A DNA stretch of 5,000 nucleotides, taken from Planctomycetales bacterium. GTDB lineage: Bacteria; Planctomycetota; Planctomycetia; Pirellulales; Thermoguttaceae. Every line of letters starts with the position of its first letter. Position 1 is the stretch's first letter. Below the pieces are notes generated by a model. The model saw only the letters and a program-made list of their open reading frames with translations, had not been told where the DNA came from and did not search any database. This document shows positions 1 through 5,000 of this stretch, piece by piece. Both the position numbers and the translations under genes were made by a program. The stretch spans positions 1-5,000 of the forward strand of contig SKJM01000440.1 of the NCBI GenBank assembly GCA_007122045.1, given 5' to 3'.

Positions 1-869
1 AGCAGGGTGGTGAACAGTTGCTGCTCGAAGGTCGTCCGAAAGCGCCGGTCCTGGGCTTCCGGGTCGCTGTGACCGATCAGCAAGACCAGCGCCTCGCGGC
101 TGCCCCCTTGCTCCAGGGCCTTCTGGATGGCGTCGATGCGGGCTTTCACCTGGCTGTTTTCGACGAGAACCGCAGTGCGGGCCTGCTCGATTTGGCCCAT
201 GCGCGCCTCGTGCAGATTGGCGCCCTCGCCACCCCGCCACAGCAGCGGCGAGTCGCTGCGGAACGCCCGGTATTCAGCCTCCTTCTCCATCAATTGGCGG
301 TGCAGGACGTCTTTGGCCTCGGTGATCAGCGAGAAGGCCTCGCCGGCCAGGTACTGGTACGTATCGCCGAGAAACCGCTGGTAGGTGTCGATGACCGCCT
401 CGAGGATCTTCGCGCAATCGTCGGGATCCTTGCCCCGGTAGGACACCCGCACCACGTGCTGGTTGTTGCGGGTGTTCTCGGTGCTTTCGACAGACAGGTT
501 GGCGATGATCGTGCCGGCCGGGTTGCTCCGGGATCGGAGCGAGGTCAGCGAGGCAAGACCGTGCTCCTCGATCGCGCGGCCGACAAGCATCGGGCTTCGG
601 ATCACCGCCTCGTGCGTGTCGGCCGTGCTGGTGTAGGAGGGTGCGCTGCCGGAAGCACCCGGCCGGACTTCGATCATCAGCATGGTCGCTTCCGACTCGT
701 ACTCCGGCTCGGCTCCGGTGAAGTAAAAGCCGCTCAGCCCCAAACCGACCACAACCCCCAACAGAATGATTCCCTTGCGGTCCCAGAGAAACCGCCAGCA
801 GTGGAAGTTGCCGCGCTCCTCCGCCGCTGCATACGTAAGTGACTCATGACTTCCGACGCCTTCGGACAT
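1..869 (-). CDS. Wzz/GumC-type polysaccharide chain-length determinant, N-terminal part (3' end off window)
   Basis: The frame is open from the ATG at 869 to the window edge, giving 289 visible residues beginning MSEGVGSHES. A cytoplasmic N-terminus of about 32 residues is followed by a membrane segment at about 33-50 (GIILLGVVVGLGLSGFYF). Next comes the typical periplasmic start YESEATMLMIEV (57-68), then a Wzz-like domain with VVRVSYRGKDPDDCAKILEAVIDTYQRFL (139-167), and a charged, probably coiled-coil helix at about 180-255. This order matches polysaccharide co-polymerases of the Wzz/GumC family, inner-membrane proteins that set the length of Wzy-made polymers. In many bacteria the same N-terminus is fused to a C-terminal tyrosine autokinase; whether that holds here lies beyond the edge. 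The start is well supported: AAGGGG at 882-877 lies 7 nt upstream, and the next in-frame ATG is inside the conserved domain. A sigma-54-like promoter and a hairpin lie upstream, and the neighbouring ligase gene fits the role. Confidence 0.85.
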   Translation of the reverse strand, partial: MSEGVGSHESLTYAAAEERGNFHCWRFLWDRKGIILLGVVVGLGLSGFYFTGAEPEYESEATMLMIEVRPGASGSAPSYTSTADTHEAVIRSPMLVGRAIEEHGLASLTSLRSRSNPAGTIIANLSVESTENTRNNQHVVRVSYRGKDPDDCAKILEAVIDTYQRFLGDTYQYLAGEAFSLITEAKDVLHRQLMEKEAEYRAFRSDSPLLWRGGEGANLHEARMGQIEQARTAVLVENSQVKARIDAIQKALEQGGSREALVLLIGHSDPEAQDRRFRTTFEQQLFTTL

Positions 870-876
870 GGCTGAA

Positions 877-887
877 CCCCTTTTCCT
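877..887 (-). promoter_or_regulatory. Ribosome binding site of the chain-length determinant gene
   Basis: On the minus strand AGGAAAAGGGG ends 7 nt before the ATG at 869. The AAGGGG core is a good Shine-Dalgarno match at a normal distance, and it fixes the start codon. Seen directly in the sequence. Confidence 0.7.
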
Positions 888-992
888 GGTCTCGTGCACT
901 TCGCTGGAAGATCGGCCAAGTGGCTCGCTACGGCTCGAGGGTGGCCTTTCCTCGGGATGACCGTTGGCGAGATGCTCCCGACCGTCTCTACT

Positions 993-1020
993 GCCCACGA
1001 AGTGGTCCCTCTTCGTGGGC
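993..1020 (-). promoter_or_regulatory. Perfect 10-bp stem-loop at the predicted 5' end of the chain-length determinant mRNA
   Basis: Positions 993-1002 (GCCCACGAAG) and 1011-1020 (CTTCGTGGGC) are perfect inverted repeats around an 8-nt loop. On the minus strand no T-tract follows (it continues AGTAGAGACGG), so this is not a canonical intrinsic terminator. The sigma-54 element at 1048-1034 predicts transcription starting near 1022, so the hairpin would be the first structure of the transcript, with about 120 nt of leader between it and the ATG. A cap-like mRNA-stabilising hairpin, a protein-binding site, or a DNA-level operator are all possible. The structure is seen; the role is inferred. Confidence 0.6.
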
Positions 1021-1033
1021 GGGGACCCATCGG

Positions 1034-1048
1034 GCAATCGCCGTGCCA
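1034..1048 (-). promoter_or_regulatory. Sigma-54 (RpoN) type -24/-12 promoter
   Basis: The minus strand reads TGGCACG-GCGA-TTGC, with C before the TGG. This matches the known sigma-54 consensus YTGGCACG-N4-TTGC, including the required GG-N10-GC spacing (GG at 1047-1046, GC at 1035-1034). Only the weaker W position after TTGC differs (C). It points toward the chain-length determinant and is placed in the intergenic region downstream of the ligase stop, giving a predicted start near 1022 and a leader of about 150 nt. Sigma-54 promoters need an enhancer-binding activator; no binding site for one could be assigned. A chance match is possible in GC-rich DNA, but strand, spacing and location all fit. 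Confidence 0.65.
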
Positions 1049-1058
1049 GGCGGCAGAA

Positions 1059-1073
1059 GCCCCGCGACGGGGC
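1059..1073 (-). terminator. Possible weak terminator hairpin after the ligase gene
   Basis: GCCCCG-TCG-CGGGGC on the minus strand is a perfect 6-bp stem with a 3-nt loop, 26 nt after the ligase stop codon. It is followed by TTCT only, a poor U-tract, so it could be a weak intrinsic terminator or an mRNA 3'-end stabiliser. It lies just upstream of the -24 element of the sigma-54 promoter, where a terminator separating two transcription units would make sense. Confidence 0.4.
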
Positions 1074-1099
1074 GGCCTAAGTCTTTATGGCAACTGAGT

Positions 1100-3586
1100 T
1101 TACATATCCGGCGCCGGCGCCGGCGCACGCCGCCGCTGCTGCAAAACGTCAACGTGGCGCGGCTTCGGTGGTGAACTCTTCCCACGTCCGCCAGCGACCT
1201 CACGAGTCCGGGCAATCTGTTCTTCCAGCCGCTGGTGTGCGCGGGTTTCCCGACCGGAGTTCCGCGTCGCCGCCTCCAGGCCCTCGCGCCAGATGTCCCA
1301 GGCCGACTCGCGCCGACCCGCCCGAAGCTCAAAGCGGCCGGCCGCGAGCCACCAATCCGCATCGACCGGCGCCAACCGGCACGCGCGCCGCACATGGGCC
1401 GTTTCGTGCCAGGGAGGTTCCGCCAGAAACGCCAATTCGGCCAGGGCGAAGTGGACGGGCCCGACCAACGGACACGCGCTGCGGGCGCGCAGCAGGTGCT
1501 CCCGCGCCGGCACCAGGTACCGGCGGACCAGCGGCCGCTGCCGGAGTTGCCGAAGCTCCTCCTCCAGGCCGCCGGCTGCCAGCCGGTGGGCCCGAGCCCG
1601 GAGCCGGCCCGGAGAGGTCATCTCCCAAAGCATCTCGTGGGGGGCTCTCCGCAGTATCGAATCTTCGAGACCCTCCAGAGCGGCCAGCCGATACCGGCCA
1701 ACCCGGAGCCGGGCCGCGGCCAGGTGCAATTCGGCGTCGTCGGCACGGTCCCGCAACGCGCGGTCGACCTTTGCGAGGGAGGCGTCCAGCCGGGCGGCCG
1801 ACTCGGCGGCGCGCTCGGGGTCGGGCTCGGGCAAGCGCGCCAGGGCCGCCTCCCGGACGGCGAACTGCTGCAATTGGACCCCACCCCAGGCAAGGCCGGC
1901 CAGCATGCCAACCATCAATCCCCCCAACGCGCCCGCCGACAACGCGCGACCCCGCAACGGGGCAGGGCCACTGGCAACTTCAGCGGCAAATCCGTTCCTG
2001 TACCGGTTGCCCCCAGCCGCCCTTCGCCCGCAAACGGCGCCGCAGAGCAACGCAAAGGTGAGCATATTGGCCGGCAGATACAGGCCGAAATCGAAAAAGC
2101 CGTGTACCACCTGCGAAAATACGGCAAACAGGCCCACCAATCCGAAGGCGAACGAACGGGTATGGGCGGGCTGCCGGACCAGCCGGCACGCCGCCCGCAC
2201 CACCACCGCGATCGCGGCCAACAGAAGAACCAATCCCAGCACCCCCCCTTCGATGAGCGCCTCGAGGTACTGATTCTCGGCATGGTGGAACACCACGCTG
2301 CTGTAGTAGGTCGCATAGGGTTGGTAGACGTGGCGGTACGTGCCCAGGCCGCTGCCGGCGCGCCAGAAGTCGGGCACGGCGCCTAGGCTGTCGTGCCAGT
2401 GCGGCAGGCGGTTTCGGGAGAGGGTTTCCCAATCGGCCAAGGTCGCCATGCGATCCCGGACGCGTTCGCTCATTCCGGTCGAAAGGATCAGGCCGGCGCC
2501 CAACAAGGCAATGGGGGCAAATAGCCAGGAGCGACCCGCCCGGCGGCAGACCACGTAGACGGCAACTGGGGTGGCGACGGCTGCCGCGGCCATCGCCAGC
2601 CATCCTCCACGCGACACACTGCCCAAGATGCCCGCAACGATACAAGCGCCCAGAGCCAGGGCCGCCATATTGGCCCCGTCGAGCCGTGCGACGGCTTGGC
2701 GGACCGAGCGGCCCAGCCTGACGAACCACGGTTGGGGCGACCGCGGCAGGGTCGGCCCGGCGGGGTCGACTGCCCAGCGCGTATGCCGGCGGAACGTCCA
2801 CAGCAGCAGTCCGCCGGCCGCGGCCAGGGCGAGACACAAGTACCCCGCGGCGTTGTTGCGGCACACGAACGGCCCGAACGGCGCGCCGCCTTCGGTTAGC
2901 GGGTATCGCCAATAGATCTTTCCATTCCAACGCAGCGCCTGGACGAGCCCGAAGAAAGCCAGCGCCGCCCCGTTGACTGCCAGCACCCCGCACAGCCACA
3001 TCCGGGGCGCCGAGGTGCGGAACAACAGCGCGCCGCAGCAGAATACCCCCGCGGCCAGCAGCAGCAGCGCCAGGTTGTGCCGCGTCGAGGCCGGATAGAG
3101 GCTGATCGGCCGCTTTTCAGCCGGCGCCGTTGCCGGCGGGCGAGCGGGCGCACCGGATTCGGCCTCGGCGGCGGGGGCGCCCAGCGTGGCCCGCATCGCC
3201 GCCGCCTCCGGTGAAAGGCTCGCCAGTAGCCCGGGATCTAGCGGCACCAGTTGGGCGGCCCCCAGGAGGATGGCAGCCAAGAGGGGGAGGACCGCCAGGG
3301 GCACGCCAACGCGTTCAGACCCCGCCAGGAACGCCTCGGCCACGGCGCAAGCCAGGGCGGTCGCGGTGCCGACGAACAGCCACACTTGGACGTCCGGAAG
3401 CACCCCCCCGAAAAACCATGGCACCACGGCGACCATGGTCAGCGCAAGCACCCGTCCCAAATGCCCCATGCCGCGCCCCAGCATTGCGGCGATCTGCGGC
3501 CGCCGAATGGGCGAACCGGGGCCGCAGCGCCGGGGCCGGGAAGCGGGTGACAAAGGAACGTGCGTACGGGAGGCGGTCCGCACCAT
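1100..3586 (-). CDS. O-antigen ligase/polymerase family membrane protein (Wzy_C) with C-terminal TPR-like region
   Basis: The product has 828 residues. About 12-13 hydrophobic segments run from residue 43 to 571. Family signatures are visible: RNNAAGYL (243-250), SVSRGGWLA (323-331), a large periplasmic loop with GSGLGTYRHVYQPY (411-424) and HHAENQYLEALIEGGVLGL (434-452), then HGFFDFGLYLPANM (495-508). These match the Wzy_C / O-antigen ligase superfamily, which joins undecaprenyl-linked glycans to each other or to an acceptor at the periplasmic face. Residues 575-790 are soluble, alpha-helical and Ala/Leu/Arg-rich, consistent with TPR-type repeats. The Ala/Pro-rich insert at 135-157 is probably a loop. 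The start is uncertain: residues 1-34 are Arg/Pro-rich, with no ribosome binding site before 3586. ATGs at 3484 and 3469 are alternatives, the latter preceded by GGGG at 6 nt. The upstream gene ends 32 bp away, suggesting cotranscription. Whether it is a ligase or a polymerase cannot be told from sequence. Confidence 0.88.
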   Translation of the reverse strand: MVRTASRTHVPLSPASRPRRCGPGSPIRRPQIAAMLGRGMGHLGRVLALTMVAVVPWFFGGVLPDVQVWLFVGTATALACAVAEAFLAGSERVGVPLAVLPLLAAILLGAAQLVPLDPGLLASLSPEAAAMRATLGAPAAEAESGAPARPPATAPAEKRPISLYPASTRHNLALLLLAAGVFCCGALLFRTSAPRMWLCGVLAVNGAALAFFGLVQALRWNGKIYWRYPLTEGGAPFGPFVCRNNAAGYLCLALAAAGGLLLWTFRRHTRWAVDPAGPTLPRSPQPWFVRLGRSVRQAVARLDGANMAALALGACIVAGILGSVSRGGWLAMAAAAVATPVAVYVVCRRAGRSWLFAPIALLGAGLILSTGMSERVRDRMATLADWETLSRNRLPHWHDSLGAVPDFWRAGSGLGTYRHVYQPYATYYSSVVFHHAENQYLEALIEGGVLGLVLLLAAIAVVVRAACRLVRQPAHTRSFAFGLVGLFAVFSQVVHGFFDFGLYLPANMLTFALLCGAVCGRRAAGGNRYRNGFAAEVASGPAPLRGRALSAGALGGLMVGMLAGLAWGGVQLQQFAVREAALARLPEPDPERAAESAARLDASLAKVDRALRDRADDAELHLAAARLRVGRYRLAALEGLEDSILRRAPHEMLWEMTSPGRLRARAHRLAAGGLEEELRQLRQRPLVRRYLVPAREHLLRARSACPLVGPVHFALAELAFLAEPPWHETAHVRRACRLAPVDADWWLAAGRFELRAGRRESAWDIWREGLEAATRNSGRETRAHQRLEEQIARTREVAGGRGKSSPPKPRHVDVLQQRRRAPAPAPDM

Positions 3587-3618
3587 GGTATGCGTATCGA
3601 AAAGGCGTCGGGCGCCGA

Positions 3619-4287
3619 CTACCGTTTCGGTCGTCCTCGGTGCTTATCCTCGCGGTCGGGGAGATGTATCCGGTGCGGAGTCGCCGGACGGCCGCCGCCG
3701 CCACCACCGCCGCCGCCGCCGAAAAAGCCGCCGCATCCGCCGCCACCCGTCGGACAACATTCCGGCGCGCATTCCAGGAGGCACTCCGGCTCGAGCGCCC
3801 CGCACAGCACCTCCACCAGGAATGCCATGTCGGCAGGCGGAATGAGCGTACCGTACAGCAACAGCTCATCTTGGGGAACTTCGGGGTCGTAGGGCAGCAC
3901 TCGCACCGCGTAGGCCATCAGGCCCGCTTCACCCAGGGCGACGACCGAGTAGACACCGGGCCTGAGGCCAACCGCCTGGAACCATCCCCGTTCATCGCTC
4001 CAGGTGGTCTGGACGACGGTTCCCTGTTGCAGAACGTGAACGCCAACCTGGACCGGCAGGAGGTTGCCCGCCGCATCGAACCGGCCTATTTGACCGACCA
4101 CGTGTCCATCCACCCGCTGATGAACGAAGAACAGACCGGCCGGCACCCCGGTTTGCCATACCGCGGGGACGGCCTGCTGCGCGTCCGTCACCTCAGCCAC
4201 TGGCACTTCCTGCGCCACGGCCGGCTGGAAGCCCCACATGGCGACCAGCGTGAGAAGGACGAACAGAGAGAGACGCGAACCAATCAT
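3619..4287 (-). CDS. Secreted protein with carboxypeptidase-regulatory-like domain and Cys/Gly-rich C-terminus
   Basis: The product has 222 residues and no named family that I recognise. Residues 1-25 form a classical signal peptide (charged MIGSR, hydrophobic LSLFVLLTLVAMWGF, AVA cleavage site before Q26). Residues about 60-130 (GHVVGQIGRFDAAGNLL ... DERGWFQAVGLRPGVYSVVA) look like a transthyretin-like / carboxypeptidase regulatory-like beta-sandwich. A segment with six cysteines (162, 169, 173, 177, 178, 185) follows, then a Gly-rich stretch with ten glycines in a row (190-199) and a basic tail. The start at 4287 is preferred over an in-frame ATG at 4332 because AAAGGG (4299-4294) sits 6 nt upstream and the signal peptide begins there. 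A strong sigma-70-like promoter lies about 140 bp upstream, and the ligase follows after 32 bp. It is probably exported to the cell surface or periplasm; a role with the exopolysaccharide is a guess from position only. Confidence 0.75.
   Translation of the reverse strand: MIGSRLSLFVLLTLVAMWGFQPAVAQEVPVAEVTDAQQAVPAVWQTGVPAGLFFVHQRVDGHVVGQIGRFDAAGNLLPVQVGVHVLQQGTVVQTTWSDERGWFQAVGLRPGVYSVVALGEAGLMAYAVRVLPYDPEVPQDELLLYGTLIPPADMAFLVEVLCGALEPECLLECAPECCPTGGGGCGGFFGGGGGGGGGGRPATPHRIHLPDREDKHRGRPKR
3691..3720 (-). repeat. Ten-glycine codon tract (GGC/GGT triplet repeat)
   Basis: Ten consecutive glycine codons, GGC x4, GGT x2 and GGC x4, sit in the 3' part of the secreted-protein gene. Immediately upstream in the coding direction are two Phe codons and another Gly/Cys-rich stretch. 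The tract is a simple triplet repeat in which length could vary by slippage without changing the frame. Confidence 0.8.
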
Positions 4288-4293
4288 CGTAAA

Positions 4294-4299
4294 CCCTTT
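4294..4299 (-). promoter_or_regulatory. Ribosome binding site of the secreted-protein gene
   Basis: AAAGGG on the minus strand is 6 nt before the ATG at 4287. It decides between this start and the in-frame ATG at 4332, which has no Shine-Dalgarno sequence upstream. Confidence 0.65.
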
Positions 4300-4348
4300 C
4301 GTAGTAGCACTTTCTGGCGGGGCGTTACCCATACCTAGGGACGGCTCC

Positions 4349-4380
4349 AGCCATGCTTTGCGTGGTTTTTCTGCATGGCT
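4349..4380 (-). promoter_or_regulatory. 8-bp inverted repeat in the leader of the secreted-protein gene; possible structured RNA
   Basis: On the minus strand AGCCATGC (4380-4373) and GCATGGCT (4356-4349) are perfect inverted repeats around a 16-nt A-rich loop containing ACGCAAA. The element lies about 45 nt after the predicted transcription start and 60 nt before the ATG. ACGCAAAGC together with the downstream GGTATGGGTAACG faintly resembles parts of the cyclic-di-GMP-I (GEMM) riboswitch, but the GGCAAACC segment and its usual hairpin are missing, so I do not call a riboswitch. On the plus strand the repeat is followed by TTTTT, but no plus-strand gene would use it as a terminator. Confidence 0.4.
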
Positions 4381-4431
4381 TTTTCAGCGGGCACTAGGCT
4401 ACCCAGAACACCCATATCCCTCAACTTCTCT

Positions 4432-4461
4432 ATTCTACCAAGCCGCTTGGCGATTTGTCAA
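4432..4461 (-). promoter_or_regulatory. Sigma-70-type promoter for the secreted-protein and ligase genes
   Basis: The minus strand has a perfect -35 TTGACA (4461-4456), an 18-nt spacer and a -10 TAGAAT (4437-4432; five of six consensus bases). This is a strong housekeeping-type promoter, predicting a start near 4425 and a leader of about 138 nt. It begins 23 bp after the cytochrome stop codon, so the secreted-protein gene need not depend on read-through from the cytochrome. Confidence 0.65.
4438..4450 (-). promoter_or_regulatory. Perfect palindrome in the promoter spacer, candidate operator
   Basis: CCAAGC-G-GCTTGG on the minus strand is a 6-1-6 perfect inverted repeat that abuts the -10 element and fills the downstream 13 nt of the 18-nt spacer. 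Dimeric regulators commonly bind such sites. Repressors bound here block polymerase, while MerR-type activators act on long spacers of 19-20 nt. The regulator is unknown. Confidence 0.45.
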
Positions 4462-4484
4462 GATCGGGACACGTGAAACGCCGG

Positions 4485-5000
4485 TCAGCGGTTCGAATCG
4501 GCATCTTCGGCCGCCACGGCAAAGCCGTGTGCGCGGTGGCAATCGGTGCATACCGGGGGCCCGAGCGCAACGTCGCCCAGTGGAACTTCGTCGGCCACCC
4601 CGGAGCGGGTGCAGCGGTGGCACTCGGCGCACAGGCGGCCGACGTCGCTCCGCACGAAGATTTCGTCCGGCAGGACCTCGTTGTTTTCGTCCTGCGCGTG
4701 GGCCTCGCTGGGGCCGTGGCACTCGATGCAGCCGACGTCGTTGCGATCGTGCGGCGTGCCGGCCCACTGGTCGGCGGCGTCGACGTGGCACACCACGCAC
4801 CACTCGGCCTGGTCGCGGCGGTGCAGCGCCTCGGCCTTCGCCAGCATGGCCTGCCACTCGGAGCTCATCTCGGCCAGCGCCTCCTCGGCATCGGCCTCGA
4901 CGTCGGGCGGCGCGGGGAAGGGCGCCGGCGCGGGGTCGCCGGCCGCGGCGGCTTCGTCGGGCATCGGGGCGGCCGACTCGACCGGCTTGGCAGCGGCAAC
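4485..5000 (-). CDS. Tetraheme (or larger) c-type cytochrome, C-terminal part (5' end off window)
   Basis: The frame is open to the right edge, giving 171 visible residues ending ...AEDADSNR. Four c-type heme attachment motifs are present: CVVCH (4799-4785), CIECH (4730-4716), CAECH (4631-4617) and CTDCH (4550-4536). Further histidines that could be distal ligands lie at LHRRD, TPHDRND, SEAHAQ and CHRAH. The N-terminal part seen here is an Ala/Pro/Glu-rich linker (VAAAKPVESAAPMPDEAAAAGD...), which suggests that a signal peptide or membrane anchor lies off the window. An ATG at 4964 exists, but the linker continues in frame before it, so it is probably internal. The family is multiheme cytochrome c of the cytochrome c3/c554-like type, working in periplasmic electron transfer. 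The partner and substrate cannot be told. No clear terminator follows the stop. Confidence 0.82.
   Translation of the reverse strand, partial: VAAAKPVESAAPMPDEAAAAGDPAPAPFPAPPDVEADAEEALAEMSSEWQAMLAKAEALHRRDQAEWCVVCHVDAADQWAGTPHDRNDVGCIECHGPSEAHAQDENNEVLPDEIFVRSDVGRLCAECHRCTRSGVADEVPLGDVALGPPVCTDCHRAHGFAVAAEDADSNR

Noticed and set aside
18..842. Long plus-strand open frame opposite the chain-length determinant
   Set aside because: It is antisense to a gene with a clear membrane segment, Wzz-like domain and ribosome binding site. The translated plus-strand product shows no recognisable domain; open antisense frames are expected at this GC content.
1108..1126. GC-palindromic repeat (GCGCCG units) as a regulatory site
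   Set aside because: It encodes the Ala-Pro repeat at the C-terminus of the ligase, so coding low complexity explains it.
1087..2386. Several plus-strand open frames of 300-380 codons opposite the ligase C-terminus
   Set aside because: Their products are Arg/Pro/Gly/Ala-rich low-complexity shadows, while the minus-strand frame has family motifs and membrane helices.
1980..2999. Minus-strand 339-codon frame within the ligase gene
   Set aside because: It overlaps the ligase in another frame, and its Arg/Gly-rich translation lacks membrane segments or known motifs.
3672..3760. CRISPR-like or intergenic microsatellite made of GCC/ACC triplets
   Set aside because: There are no spacers. The triplets are in frame as glycine codons of the secreted protein.
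3130..4338. Plus-strand 402-codon open frame across the secreted-protein gene
   Set aside because: It is a GC-rich antisense shadow; the minus-strand gene has a signal peptide, a Shine-Dalgarno sequence and a promoter.
4349..4384. Plus-strand terminator (inverted repeat followed by TTTTT)
   Set aside because: No plus-strand gene reads toward it, and the loop is long at 16 nt. The repeat is better considered part of the minus-strand leader.
4288..4425. Firm call of a cyclic-di-GMP-I riboswitch
   Set aside because: Only short words match; the GGCAAACC segment, the GNRA-capped hairpin and the expected helix order are not found by eye.
4435..4857. Minus-strand 140-codon frame overlapping the cytochrome
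   Set aside because: It is Arg-rich and out of frame with the four CXXCH motifs, so it is not a real gene.

Overview
The window is GC-rich, densely coding DNA with every recognisable gene on the minus strand. It reads from the right edge to the left: a multiheme c-type cytochrome (N-terminus off the window), a small secreted glycine- and cysteine-rich protein, a large O-antigen ligase/polymerase (Wzy_C type) fused to a C-terminal helical repeat region, and the N-terminal part of a Wzz/GumC-type chain-length determinant (C-terminus off the window). The GC content, the ligase with TPR-like tail and RNNAAGYL motif, and the cytochrome with a CHGPSEAHA segment suggest a planctomycete, perhaps of the Pirellulales. 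This is an inference from protein style; there is no marker gene.

Layout. 5000-4485: C-terminal part of a tetraheme cytochrome c. 4484-4288: about 200 bp of intergenic DNA holding a strong sigma-70-like promoter (TTGACA-N18-TAGAAT) with a perfect 6-1-6 palindrome in its spacer, then a long leader with an 8-bp inverted repeat. 4287-3619: exported small protein with a transthyretin/carboxypeptidase-regulatory-like middle, six cysteines and a run of ten glycines. 3586-1100: membrane polysaccharide ligase/polymerase, only 32 bp after the previous gene and probably cotranscribed with it. 1099-870: 230 bp of intergenic DNA holding a small GC hairpin just after the ligase, a near-consensus sigma-54 promoter, a perfect 10-bp stem-loop at the predicted transcript start, and a good ribosome binding site. 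869-1: chain-length determinant.

How they fit. A Wzz-like co-polymerase next to a Wzy/WaaL-type enzyme is the core of a Wzx/Wzy-type exopolysaccharide or O-antigen-like locus. The two halves look separately controlled: a housekeeping-type promoter before the secreted protein and ligase, and a sigma-54 promoter before the chain-length gene and whatever follows it. The cytochrome is probably an unrelated neighbour. I see no insertion sequences, tRNA or rRNA genes, CRISPR arrays or phage genes. The most interesting content is in the two intergenic regions rather than in a new protein system.
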